Notes: generated from the letters alone by a model not told the origin. 20,807 nt of DNA from CAYUVV01 sp964461325 (GCA_964461325.1 CAYWTW010000006.1:1-20807); one strand, 5' to 3'. Counted from the first letter of the stretch, positions 13,026-20,734 are shown. A program made the numbers and translations.

Positions 13026-14146
13026 CAATTATCAATCCCGACTGCTTCATTAATGGATTTGAGCCCGTCACGCTCAAGATAACCGAGCAGACGACGATTA
13101 ATCTCGCTCACCAGTTGAGGACCGCGATAAATCAATCCGGTAATCAATTGAACCAATGACGCTCCTAGTCTGATCTTGCGATAAGCGTCAGCCGCCGAAC
13201 TCACTCCCCCGCAACCGATAATTACCAAATCCTGGCCCGCTCGACGATAAACCCGAGCTAGCTGGTTATCAGCGAGAACGCGCAGAGGCCGACCGCTAAT
13301 CCCCCCGAACGGCGGGATCACGCTGTCTTTTAAATGAGGGTTGTGCCTGGATTTAGTCAGGTTACCGCAAATGATGCCGTGAACACGATGCGCACGAATA
13401 ACCGCTACCGTTTCATCAGTCTGTCGAGCCGTTAAATCAGGAGACAATTTGACCCAGATTGGCTTATCCGTTGGATGGCGGTCAAGGCGGCCCAGCAGAC
13501 GGTCGAGATTGTCTGGTTCGGAAAAAGGTTGGCCGCCTCGAGCATTCGGGCAGCTAACATTAACGACACAATAATCGCCGATCTCAATTAGACGTTCAAA
13601 GGCAACACTATAATCAGCCACGGCCGAGGCCAAATCCAGATTAGCTAAACAATTGGTCATAGCCAAATTAATTCCAAAGGGGATGGTGAATTCTTGGTCG
13701 GCCAAGCGCCCAGACAAAACTTTGGCTCCGTTATTGGCTAAACCGTTATAAACCACCAGTGCTTGCGAACGAGGCAGGCGCCAAAGCCGCGGTTTTGGAT
13801 TGCCGGCGCAGGGCTCGGCGGTAATCGAACCGAATTCCATAAAACCGAAACCAACGGCTGGCAGAATCTGGCCGAGTTCGGCGTTTTTATCGAAGCCAGC
13901 CGCCAAGCCCACCGGATTAGGAAACTCAATCCCGTTGATTGTTTGACGCAAACGTTGGTCGGCTGGCGAATTAAAACATAGTCGGGTTAGGCCGCGGGTT
14001 AAGCCGTGTCGGCCAAGCCACATCCCCCAGCTTCGACATCGCTCGTGGATTAATTCCGGATCAATTTGAAAAAAAAGAGGTTTAACCAAACCACGATAAA
14101 TTAATTGATTAAAAAAATTACGCGCGGCCAAATGAGGGTGATTCAT
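13022..14146 (-). CDS. pyrD: Dihydroorotate dehydrogenase, class 2 type, with Cys at the catalytic-base position
   Basis: FMN flavoenzyme oxidising dihydroorotate to orotate in pyrimidine synthesis. The 374-residue layout is class 2 (membrane-associated, quinone-linked): an N-terminal helical extension (IYRGLVKPLFFQIDPELIH), then GLAAGFDKNAELGQILPAVG, GNPKPRLWRLP, GGISGRPL and GCGGVSSA. However, the catalytic loop reads NVSCPNARGGQPF, with Cys199 where class 2 enzymes have Ser (ISSPN) and class 1 enzymes have Cys. The frame is open 44 codons further upstream to 14278 and would overlap dnaB, but similarity begins at the ATG at 14146, so I use that. No SD was seen. The promoter was not identified. 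Confidence 0.92.
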   Translation of the reverse strand: MNHPHLAARNFFNQLIYRGLVKPLFFQIDPELIHERCRSWGMWLGRHGLTRGLTRLCFNSPADQRLRQTINGIEFPNPVGLAAGFDKNAELGQILPAVGFGFMEFGSITAEPCAGNPKPRLWRLPRSQALVVYNGLANNGAKVLSGRLADQEFTIPFGINLAMTNCLANLDLASAVADYSVAFERLIEIGDYCVVNVSCPNARGGQPFSEPDNLDRLLGRLDRHPTDKPIWVKLSPDLTARQTDETVAVIRAHRVHGIICGNLTKSRHNPHLKDSVIPPFGGISGRPLRVLADNQLARVYRRAGQDLVIIGCGGVSSAADAYRKIRLGASLVQLITGLIYRGPQLVSEINRRLLGYLERDGLKSINEAVGIDNC

Positions 14147-14224
14147 GTAATTCGAGAAAAAGTAGATGTCCGCAATTAAATCACAAAAATGGCAAACAAT
14201 AAAGTGCTGGCTTTGGCCGAGGTG

Positions 14225-14233
14225 TGCTAAAAT
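14225..14233 (+). promoter_or_regulatory. Extended -10 promoter of dnaB, leaderless spacing
   Basis: TGCTAAAAT: extended TGC and -10 TAAAAT (14228-14233). Exactly 6 nt later comes the GTG start of dnaB (14240). This is the same element and spacing as at trpS. No clear -35. Confidence 0.68.
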
Positions 14234-14239
14234 CGGCCG

Positions 14240-15586
14240 GTGGAAAGGATTAACTCGCCAGCCCGCGTCCCCCCTCAAGATCTAGGCGCCGAACGCGCCC
14301 TCATCGGCGCTTTGATGCTCAAACCAGATAGTTTGAACGAAATTGCCGACCGCCTCCAGCCAGGAGACTTTTATTCCCCAAAACACCAGGAGATTTATAA
14401 AATAATTTTGCAATTATTTGATCGCCGCGAACCAATTGATCTGGTGACGTTAACCACGGCTCTAAAAGAAAAAAAACAATTGGATAAAATCGGGGGGCGC
14501 AGTTATCTGGCTGGCTTGACCGCGGAAGTCCCTTCGGCCGGTAACGCTAACCACTATGCTGAATTAGTTGTTAAAAAATCGGCGCGGCGACGGCTAATCG
14601 AATCCGCCGACCGCATTTCTGATCTTGGCTATCGTGAAGACGAAGAGGTGGACACAATCGTCGATCGCGCTGAGCAAATGGTCTTCGGACTGTCTAATCT
14701 GTCACGCCGCAACTTCACCACCCTCAAAGATAATTTAGCCACGGCTTGGGAACGTTTCGAACGCATTCATAAAAACAAAGAGGGCTTGCGGGGCGTGCCT
14801 ACCGGTTTTGCCGGCTTAGACAGCAAATTGGCCGGCCTCCAACCCTCGGATCTAATCATCTTAGCCGCGCGGCCCTCAATGGGTAAAACCGCGCTGGCTC
14901 TCGATATCGCTCGACGCGTGGCTGGAACGCACAAAATTCCCGTCGGCATTTTTTCTCTGGAAATGAGCGCCCAACAATTAGTTGACCGTTTGATCGCGGC
15001 CGAGAGCTTCGTCGATTCGTGGAAATTAAGAACTGGTCGCGTTACCGACGACGAGGAATTCGCCAAGATCCGCGACGCGCTCGATACCCTGTCTAAGTCG
15101 CCAATTTTCATTGACGACGAACCGTCAAACAACATTACCAAAATGAAGTCGGTCGCTCGCCGGCTCAAAACCGAACACGGCCTTGGTTTAATTGTGGTCG
15201 ATTATCTACAGTTGATGATTCCCCGACGCGACAGCGATTCCTTGGTCCAACAAGTGACCGAAATTTCGCGCTCTTTAAAGGCCCTGGCTCGCGAACTTGA
15301 CGTTCCGGTGCTGGCTTTATCCCAGCTCAATCGGTCGGTCGAGCAACGCGGCGGCCGGCCGCGTCTCTCCGATCTGCGTGATTCAGGCTCGATCGAACAA
15401 GACGCCGACGTAGTGATGTTTATTCACCGCGAAGACAAATACAACGAAGAATCGGATCGAAAAAATATCGCGGAAATTTTGATTGAAAAACACCGCAATG
15501 GCCCAACCGGCAAAGTGGATTTGTATTTTGATGAAACGCGGGTTTGCTTTCAAGAAATTACCAAAGACGATTTCGGTGGTTTGTAA
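14240..15586 (+). CDS. dnaB: Replicative DNA helicase DnaB
   Basis: Hexameric 5'-3' helicase that unwinds the replication fork. The 448 residues include the N-terminal DnaG-interacting domain (PPQDLGAERALIGALMLKPD onward), a linker, and the RecA-like C-terminal domain with Walker A ARPSMGKTALALDIA, SLEMS, Walker B LIVVDYLQLM and the sensor region LSQLNRSVEQRGG, RLSDLRDSGSIEQDAD. No intein is present. The GTG start is supported by the -10 element 6 nt before it and by the usual distance to the conserved DLGAE motif. recR follows after 8 nt. It is divergent from pyrD. Confidence 0.97.
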   Translation: MERINSPARVPPQDLGAERALIGALMLKPDSLNEIADRLQPGDFYSPKHQEIYKIILQLFDRREPIDLVTLTTALKEKKQLDKIGGRSYLAGLTAEVPSAGNANHYAELVVKKSARRRLIESADRISDLGYREDEEVDTIVDRAEQMVFGLSNLSRRNFTTLKDNLATAWERFERIHKNKEGLRGVPTGFAGLDSKLAGLQPSDLIILAARPSMGKTALALDIARRVAGTHKIPVGIFSLEMSAQQLVDRLIAAESFVDSWKLRTGRVTDDEEFAKIRDALDTLSKSPIFIDDEPSNNITKMKSVARRLKTEHGLGLIVVDYLQLMIPRRDSDSLVQQVTEISRSLKALARELDVPVLALSQLNRSVEQRGGRPRLSDLRDSGSIEQDADVVMFIHREDKYNEESDRKNIAEILIEKHRNGPTGKVDLYFDETRVCFQEITKDDFGGL

Positions 15587-15594
15587 CTCCAAAA

Positions 15595-16224
15595 ATGGAT
15601 AGCTTAGAACGCCTAGTCAGTCTTTTCCGACTTTTGCCGGGAATCGGCCCTCGCCAAGCGCGACGGTTCGTTTATTTTCTTCTCCGCCAAGAAAACGGAT
15701 TAGCGCCAAAACTGGCCGTGGAATTATCGAAATTAAAAAATTTGACCAGCGAATGCGCGGACTGCGGCCGTTTTTTCGCTCCCGAGAAAACCAAACTTAG
15801 CCAAGAACGCTGCGCTTGGTGCGCCAATCCGGTCCGCGAGCTGGAGACAATCATGATTGTAGAAAAAGAGGCCGACCTCGACAACATCAAATTGTCTGGA
15901 GCTTATAACGGACGTTTTTTTGTTTTGGGAATGCTCGCTTCCCCGCTCCGCCCGGGAAGTGAAAAGGTTCTGCGCCCGCGATTGGATTTATTAATCAAGC
16001 AATTGACCAAACCAGCAGTTAACGAGATTATTTTTGCCCTCGCGGCTTCGCCCGATGGCGATCACACAACCGAGCAAATTCAAAAATTTTTGCAACCCGT
16101 GATCGATAAACAGAAAATCAAAACCACGGTCTTGGGGCGCGGCTTATCTACCGGGACCGAGCTTGAGTATTCTGACGGCGAAACGTTAAAGCACGCAATT
16201 CGTCACCGCGAGCACTCTATTTAG
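15595..16224 (+). CDS. recR: Recombination mediator RecR
   Basis: Ring-forming protein that, with RecO and RecF, loads RecA onto SSB-coated gaps. In its 209 residues are the HhH motif (LPGIGPRQARRFVYFLL), a four-Cys zinc finger (CADC with CAWC 16 residues later) and a TOPRIM domain (MIVEKEADLDNIKLSGAYNG). TOPRIM positions are divergent: the usual LSPLDGIGP reads ASPLRPGSE, and the usual EGE-type motif reads DGD. The ATG at 15595 begins the conserved N-terminus; a longer frame from TTG 15544 would overlap dnaB. No SD was found, so coupling to dnaB is likely. The 3' end overlaps the convergent rplU by 8 nt. Confidence 0.93.
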   Translation: MDSLERLVSLFRLLPGIGPRQARRFVYFLLRQENGLAPKLAVELSKLKNLTSECADCGRFFAPEKTKLSQERCAWCANPVRELETIMIVEKEADLDNIKLSGAYNGRFFVLGMLASPLRPGSEKVLRPRLDLLIKQLTKPAVNEIIFALAASPDGDHTTEQIQKFLQPVIDKQKIKTTVLGRGLSTGTELEYSDGETLKHAIRHREHSI

Positions 16225-16552
16225 CTTTAGATTTTTCGACTGGCACCGACACTCCCCCTATTTTGAGACGAGAGTAGGGTTGACGGTGGCCACGTTTAAC
16301 GCGGTAACGAACCTTGGATTTGAACTTAATTACCAAGATTTTACGGCCGCGATCAGTTTTTTCCAACGCCGCCTCGACTTTAGCATTAGCCACCCGCGGT
16401 TGGCCAACAACAGCTTTACCATTTTTGTCAACCGTAAGTAAAACTTGATCGAACACGGCCTTATCGTCGGCTGGCAATTTTTCTACCACCAAACTGGCCC
16501 CCGGACTCACCAAATATTGCTTGCCGCCTGTTTTGATAACTGCTAATTCCAT
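16217..16552 (-). CDS. rplU: 50S ribosomal protein bL21
   Basis: 111-residue large-subunit protein that binds 23S rRNA. Signature regions are AVIKTGGKQYLV at the start, VLLTVDKNGKAVVGQP in the middle and the basic RYRVKRGHRQPYSRLKI near the end. It normally heads an rplU-rpmA operon, but no rpmA follows; rpmA is at 11013 on the opposite strand. It has its own promoter at 16573-16601 with a leader of about 13 nt and no SD. It converges on recR with an 8-nt overlap. Confidence 0.95.
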   Translation of the reverse strand: MELAVIKTGGKQYLVSPGASLVVEKLPADDKAVFDQVLLTVDKNGKAVVGQPRVANAKVEAALEKTDRGRKILVIKFKSKVRYRVKRGHRQPYSRLKIGGVSVPVEKSKAK

Positions 16553-16572
16553 ATGATTATTTAATTAGCAGT

Positions 16573-16601
16573 ATTATAACCCCGAGGATTTAAAAAATCA
16601 A
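16573..16601 (-). promoter_or_regulatory. Promoter of rplU
   Basis: Minus strand: TTGATT (16601-16596), 17-bp spacer, perfect TATAAT (16578-16573). Predicted start about 16566, giving a leader of some 13 nt. The -35 overlaps the stop codon of the 37-aa ORF. Confidence 0.75.
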
Positions 16602-16711
16602 GCGAGCATGAATTGAGCGATTATCCAGCCAGCAAACACAAACACCAAAGTTACACCAACGGCGATCACCTCTTCCTGACTTAAACCAAAAATCTTTTCT
16701 TTATCGTTCAT
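16598..16711 (-). CDS. 37-residue single-pass membrane microprotein, leaderless
   Basis: A 38-codon frame from ATG 16711 to TGA 16598. The charged start MNDKEKIFGLSQEEV is followed by one membrane helix (VIAVGVTLVFVFAGWIIAQF) and MLA. Support for it being real: it fills the otherwise empty gap between rmuC and rplU; its composition is exactly that of a one-helix membrane protein; and the nine bases TGCTAGAAT lie 6 nt before its ATG, identical in sequence and spacing to the trpS start. No SD. No family is recognised. It may bind and regulate a membrane complex, as many microproteins do, but the partner is unknown. Confidence 0.7.
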   Translation of the reverse strand: MNDKEKIFGLSQEEVIAVGVTLVFVFAGWIIAQFMLA

Positions 16712-16717
16712 TCTTTT

Positions 16718-16726
16718 ATTCTAGCA
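16718..16726 (-). promoter_or_regulatory. Extended -10 promoter of the 37-aa ORF
   Basis: Minus strand TGCTAGAAT (16726-16718), then AAAAGA, then ATG at 16711. It matches the trpS element base for base. No strong -35; it lies just after the rmuC stop. Confidence 0.65.
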
Positions 16727-16744
16727 GAAAATTAATTTCTTCAA

Positions 16745-17809
16745 TTATTCGATATCCACACTTGGTTTCTCCAACTGCAAGGGCTCGATCCCGGCTTTAG
16801 AATCAGAGATTTTAACAACATCTCGATCGATTTTTTTCAACTCTTTATAGGCCGCGTTGTAATGCGAGACGGTCGTACCGAGGGCCGCGCCAATCTTTTG
16901 CATAAAGTGATCATAGGCAGCCAGATGCTTGCCCAATTCGCCTACTCGCCGGCGAATCTCTTTGGCCCCCTCTTCGATTTTAAAAGCGCGAAAGCCATAC
17001 AAAACCGACTGGAGATAGGCCGAAAAAGTGGTCGGCGAAACGATAATTACGTTTTTGTCGCGGTAGGCGTAATCAATCAAACTACGAGTATTAACTTTGA
17101 CCGAACCGGTTTCTCCAATCATCAAATCGTAGTAAATGCCCTCGGCAGGAATAAACATAAACGCGAATGGCAAAGTCCCCTCCTCTGGTCGGATATATTT
17201 AGCTGTTTCGTCGATTCGTTTTTTCAAGTCGCTTTTAAACTCCTTCTCAAGGGTCAGCCGTCGCGCTTCATCTGGTTCGTTGACCAAGCGATTGTAATTA
17301 TCCAGAGAAAATTTGGCGTCAATGGGAATCAGGCCCTCTTTCGTCATAATGACGGCATCAACCGCTTCGCCATTTTGAAAACGATATTGCATTTTGAACT
17401 GGGCCGGCGATAAAACGTTGCTCAAAATTAATTCCAGACCCGCCTCGCCTAGATTACCCCGCTGTTTTTGGTGCTTTAAAACCTTTTCCAAATTTTGCAA
17501 AGCGTCGGCCACCGTTAAAAATTGCCGGCTGGATTGTTCCACTTTGGTCACTTCTTGAGTAATGTCGCGAATCAATTTTTGCGATTCACCAAACTGGTGA
17601 CGCATCGCTTCAAGCATTTCACGGCCCGAACGGCCTAATTTATCGTCAACTGTTTTGATCAGTTGGTTAATCTGATTTTGGAGCAAAACTAAGCCTTGAC
17701 TAAGCGGCTCTTCGCGGCTAGGCCCACGCGCCAACCACCAACGACGCGCCAACGCTCCGGCAATCAGACCGGCCAAAACCCCAACTAAAATCCAGCCCCC
17801 ATCAAACAT
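16745..17809 (-). CDS. rmuC: RmuC-family DNA recombination protein
   Basis: 354-residue protein related to E. coli RmuC, which limits rearrangements at inverted repeats and carries a PD-(D/E)XK nuclease-like fold. An N-terminal membrane helix (WILVGVLAGLIAGALA, residues 6-21) is followed by a coiled coil to about residue 110. The conserved core has QRGNLGEAGLELIL, NGEAVDAVIM and LIPIDAKFSLDNY, which hold the candidate nuclease residues, then FMFIPAEGIYYDLM and VIIVSPTTFSAYLQ. It starts 21 nt after the stop of the ATPase-like gene and is probably co-transcribed with it. The molecular activity of the family is poorly established. Confidence 0.93.
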   Translation of the reverse strand: MFDGGWILVGVLAGLIAGALARRWWLARGPSREEPLSQGLVLLQNQINQLIKTVDDKLGRSGREMLEAMRHQFGESQKLIRDITQEVTKVEQSSRQFLTVADALQNLEKVLKHQKQRGNLGEAGLELILSNVLSPAQFKMQYRFQNGEAVDAVIMTKEGLIPIDAKFSLDNYNRLVNEPDEARRLTLEKEFKSDLKKRIDETAKYIRPEEGTLPFAFMFIPAEGIYYDLMIGETGSVKVNTRSLIDYAYRDKNVIIVSPTTFSAYLQSVLYGFRAFKIEEGAKEIRRRVGELGKHLAAYDHFMQKIGAALGTTVSHYNAAYKELKKIDRDVVKISDSKAGIEPLQLEKPSVDIE

Positions 17810-17830
17810 CGTGACTTGAGCATAACAAAT

Positions 17831-19705
17831 TTAGGCCAAGAGCAAAATCAACACAAAAATTACCACCAACAAACCCCAAAAACTGGCCAGCCAAATAAGT
17901 AAATACCGCCAACGGACGAAAGCTTGCCGAGCGCGAACAAGCCATTGGGCCAATTGGGTAAAATTATTATTAGACGGTAAAACCAAATCAGCTAGCCAAA
18001 GCAGAGCGGGCGGGGCCACGCGCGGAACCAGACCGAAACCAGTCTTGGCAAACAACGGCAAATCAAGCGGTGCGGCGCTAAACAAAGCGACCGTTTGTTT
18101 AGAGGCCAGGTGTGATTCGATGGCCGCGGTTTTGGCGGCCGTTTTAGCTGACATCAAAACCAACTCCAAACCAACTTCTCGCAAATTAGACAATCCGGAT
18201 GCTTCTCTAGATTCGCTGACCCCGGGGCTTAAACCAATCAATCCGCCAAAAATCAAATTCTGCCCAAGCGGATCATTTTTTGCTAATGCGCTTTTAGCGT
18301 TCGGCGCGAAAGCCGCGGCCAAAAAACTAAGGCCGCGAGCTTCGCCAGCGGCAATCGCCGATAAAAAATATTCGCGATCGGATTCGCTCATGGTTTGCGT
18401 CTCTCCGTTATAATAAAAAGCCACGGACCGAGCCAACAAAATTTCCGGCGCGCCAGAAAAATAAGCAAAGTGCCGTTTGGCCGAACGATCCCAGTGGAGT
18501 GAGGCGGAATAGCCGCGCTCTTGATTAAAAGGCAAAAAATCCACACGTGGCGCGCGGGAAAAAATACGTTCTGGCGATAATTTGATTACCAAACCAGCCC
18601 GAATCATCGCTCGCTCGACCGGCCGGCCATAAATAGTCGACGTTTTATCTTGTTCGCTCCAAGGCCGATCAGACCACGCCTCGGTTGACAACAAGGCCAA
18701 ACTCAGCACCGCTTCGCGATCACCGACAATCTCGCTACGCGGAATAATCAATTCGACGTTTAGCTCTTCGTTCACGCGGTCACTGGTTTGGTCGATCACT
18801 AGGCAATCCAAACGAGCTAACTTTTCCACGACCTCCAATTTACCAATCAGGGCGCCAGCACGATTAAATTCACGACCCAAACGGCCCAACCAAAAAGTTA
18901 TCAGGGGCGCGAGACTAGCCGGTAGGGCCAAAATTACCAACGCCAGAAAGGACAAGAAAGAAACCGCGGGCTCCAGAGCTGGTCGCCAAGTCACGAGCAA
19001 AACAAGCCCCAGTCCGAAAAACAGCCAGACATTAAACACAGACGAACGCTCGAGCCAGCGTTCTCGTTCTGGCGCGGTAAACGCATTCGCGGCAAAAGCG
19101 CTAAAACCACTGCCCACCACCAGCGCTTGCCCGGAGCCAGACATTACCGCGCTCCCCCGCCAAAGCAAATTTTGCGATGAAGCGCTAACCTGTTTGGCCA
19201 ACGCCCGCTCACCTTCCCAAACTACTAGTTGATGGCTAACGGTTAATCGAGCGTCGACAGGAACCAAATCACCGGCTGAAAACAGCAGTAAGTCGCCGGG
19301 CACCAGTTCGGCCGGTGGCAGACGTCGGCGCACACCGGATCGCAACACCGTACTCTCGGTCAAACGAGCTTGGACTCCCCACTCGATGACGCGGCGAAAG
19401 ATTAATAGGCCAAACACGCCCAGACCAATTATCACTAACGCTAATCCCAGACCAAACAAGCCAACAGGCCACCGGCCAAGCAAGATAATCAAACCCGAAG
19501 ACAGGACGAGAAGCAGGAGCGGCGGCCGCGTCAATTCGCCAATCACAATCTCCCGCCAGGTCGGCAACACTACTGGTTGGTAATTAGAACCTAATTCTCG
19601 TTGGCGCTGTTTAGCTAATTTATCATCGAGACCGCGAAGAGAGTCGGTTTGCAGGCGGCGCGCCGTTTCGGCCACGCTCAAACGATGCCACTTTGCTGGT
19701 TCCAC
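17831..19705 (-). CDS. Degenerate P-type ATPase homologue, predicted catalytically inactive
   Basis: A 624-residue uninterrupted frame with the P-type ATPase layout: N-terminal cation-ATPase segment (WHRLSVAETARRL), M1-M2, actuator domain, M3-M4, phosphorylation and nucleotide domains, then one or two final helices. All hallmark motifs are altered: DKTGT reads DQTSD (305-309), TGES reads EGER (164-167), TGD reads SAK (519-521), GDGxND reads SAAPLD (543-548), PEGLP in M4 reads PASLA (262-266), and KGAPE reads SGAPE. The C-terminal M6-M10 bundle is missing. It cannot work as a normal pump. The GTG at 19705 is chosen because a TATAAT lies exactly 6 nt before it and the conserved N-terminus starts here; the frame is open to 19798 within tag. 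It precedes rmuC. Confidence 0.85.
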   Translation of the reverse strand: MEPAKWHRLSVAETARRLQTDSLRGLDDKLAKQRQRELGSNYQPVVLPTWREIVIGELTRPPLLLLVLSSGLIILLGRWPVGLFGLGLALVIIGLGVFGLLIFRRVIEWGVQARLTESTVLRSGVRRRLPPAELVPGDLLLFSAGDLVPVDARLTVSHQLVVWEGERALAKQVSASSQNLLWRGSAVMSGSGQALVVGSGFSAFAANAFTAPERERWLERSSVFNVWLFFGLGLVLLVTWRPALEPAVSFLSFLALVILALPASLAPLITFWLGRLGREFNRAGALIGKLEVVEKLARLDCLVIDQTSDRVNEELNVELIIPRSEIVGDREAVLSLALLSTEAWSDRPWSEQDKTSTIYGRPVERAMIRAGLVIKLSPERIFSRAPRVDFLPFNQERGYSASLHWDRSAKRHFAYFSGAPEILLARSVAFYYNGETQTMSESDREYFLSAIAAGEARGLSFLAAAFAPNAKSALAKNDPLGQNLIFGGLIGLSPGVSESREASGLSNLREVGLELVLMSAKTAAKTAAIESHLASKQTVALFSAAPLDLPLFAKTGFGLVPRVAPPALLWLADLVLPSNNNFTQLAQWLVRARQAFVRWRYLLIWLASFWGLLVVIFVLILLLA

Positions 19706-19711
19706 CAAGTA

Positions 19712-19717
19712 ATTATA
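19712..19717 (-). promoter_or_regulatory. -10 element of the ATPase-like gene, leaderless spacing
   Basis: Minus strand TATAAT (19717-19712), then TACTTG, then GTG at 19705. It overlaps the tag stop codon (19715-19713). The -35 position 17 bp upstream reads TTCGAA, a weak match. Confidence 0.6.
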
Positions 19718-20297
19718 ACCGCAATTTTTGACTATTCGAAGCCAAAAAGCAATCAACCATATGGTCGTTGACCAGTCCCACGGCCTGCATATGAGCATAA
19801 ATAACTGTCGGGCCGAGAAATTTGAAGCCGCGTTGTTTTAGGTCTTTGGCCAATTTTTCCGCCTCGGGCGTAAATTTAGGATAATCAGCCAAACGGCGCA
19901 GGATATGCCGTTTCGGCTTATCGTCGACGAAACGCCAAAGATATTTAGAAAAAGTACCAAATTCTCTTTGTGTCTCGAGAAAGCGTTGGGCGTTATTAAT
20001 GGCCGCTTCGATTTTTTGGCGATTGCGAATGACCCCTGGATTTTTGAGCAAGCGCGCGACGTCGCGTGCGCCAAACTCGGCGACGTGCCGGGGGTCAAAA
20101 TCGGCAAAGGCCAGCCGATAATTCTCGCGCTTGCGGAGCACCGTCAGCCACGAAAGCCCAGCCTGCGCGCTCTCCAACACCAAAAATTCAAACATTTTTC
20201 CGTCGTCATGAGTCGGCACGCCCCATTCCTCGTCATGGTATTTAATGTAAAGCGGATCTTCCGTCACCCAGGCGCAACGATTTTTTGTTATTTTCAC
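19713..20297 (-). CDS. tag: DNA-3-methyladenine glycosylase I
   Basis: Base-excision repair enzyme that removes 3-methyladenine from alkylated DNA. The 194 residues match Tag throughout: RCAWVTEDPLYIKYHDEEWG at the start, ESAQAGLSWLTVLRKRENYR in the helix-hairpin region, and NDHMVDCF at the end. The four zinc-snap ligands are present (Cys8, His21, and the His and Cys of HMVDC). The GTG start overlaps the nudix stop by 4 nt (GTGA), so the two are translationally coupled. The pairing of a base-repair glycosylase with a Nudix hydrolase suggests a joint genome- or nucleotide-sanitation unit, which is inference. Confidence 0.95.
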   Translation of the reverse strand: MKITKNRCAWVTEDPLYIKYHDEEWGVPTHDDGKMFEFLVLESAQAGLSWLTVLRKRENYRLAFADFDPRHVAEFGARDVARLLKNPGVIRNRQKIEAAINNAQRFLETQREFGTFSKYLWRFVDDKPKRHILRRLADYPKFTPEAEKLAKDLKQRGFKFLGPTVIYAHMQAVGLVNDHMVDCFLASNSQKLRL

Positions 20298-20734
20298 TTT
20301 TTTTTAAGCAAATCTAACACTTGAGCCACGGCCTTAGATTGAAACTCGGGAATTTCTGTCAGCGCGAACCAAGCTGCTTCTTCCACCTCGTCGTGGTCAA
20401 TTTGAAAGTCGGGACTATCAACTTCCGCCTGGAAACAATAAACCGTATCGCGCTTGTGCTGTCGCGTACTGTGGTAGGCGCCAAGCGATTTAAGTAGGCC
20501 CAAATTCAAACCCACTTCCTCACGCGTCTCCCGTCGCGCGCCAACTTCCGGCTCTTCCCCGCGCTTTAATTTCCCACCCGGGAAAGTCCAATGTTTACGC
20601 CCGTAACTATTGCGGATCATCAGAAACTTGCCGTTGTGTTCGACAACGCACTTAACGCCGAAAGTCTTAGGCCGTACCACAAACCAATACATCTTTCGAA
20701 ACGGTCCAATAATTTTATAAAATAGTTTTTTCAT
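20294..20734 (-). CDS. Nudix hydrolase
   Basis: Small pyrophosphohydrolase with a complete Nudix box GGKLKRGEEPEVGARRETRE followed by EVGL (GX5EX7REUXEEXGU), preceded by WTFPGG. The substrate is not predictable from the box; nucleotide sanitation is a common role. The first residues (MKKLFYKIIGPFRKMYWFVV) form a basic, hydrophobic helix that may touch the membrane. The frame is open to ATG 20785, with another ATG at 20746. I choose ATG 20734 because the conserved part begins there and a TTTAAT element lies 10 nt upstream, the arrangement seen elsewhere in the window. The length is then 146 residues. It is coupled to tag by a GTGA overlap. Confidence 0.88.
   Translation of the reverse strand: MKKLFYKIIGPFRKMYWFVVRPKTFGVKCVVEHNGKFLMIRNSYGRKHWTFPGGKLKRGEEPEVGARRETREEVGLNLGLLKSLGAYHSTRQHKRDTVYCFQAEVDSPDFQIDHDEVEEAAWFALTEIPEFQSKAVAQVLDLLKKK

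Noticed and set aside
16862..17413. 183-codon plus-strand frame opposite rmuC
   Set aside because: RmuC on the minus strand matches its family over the whole length; the opposite frame has no recognisable domain, promoter or SD.
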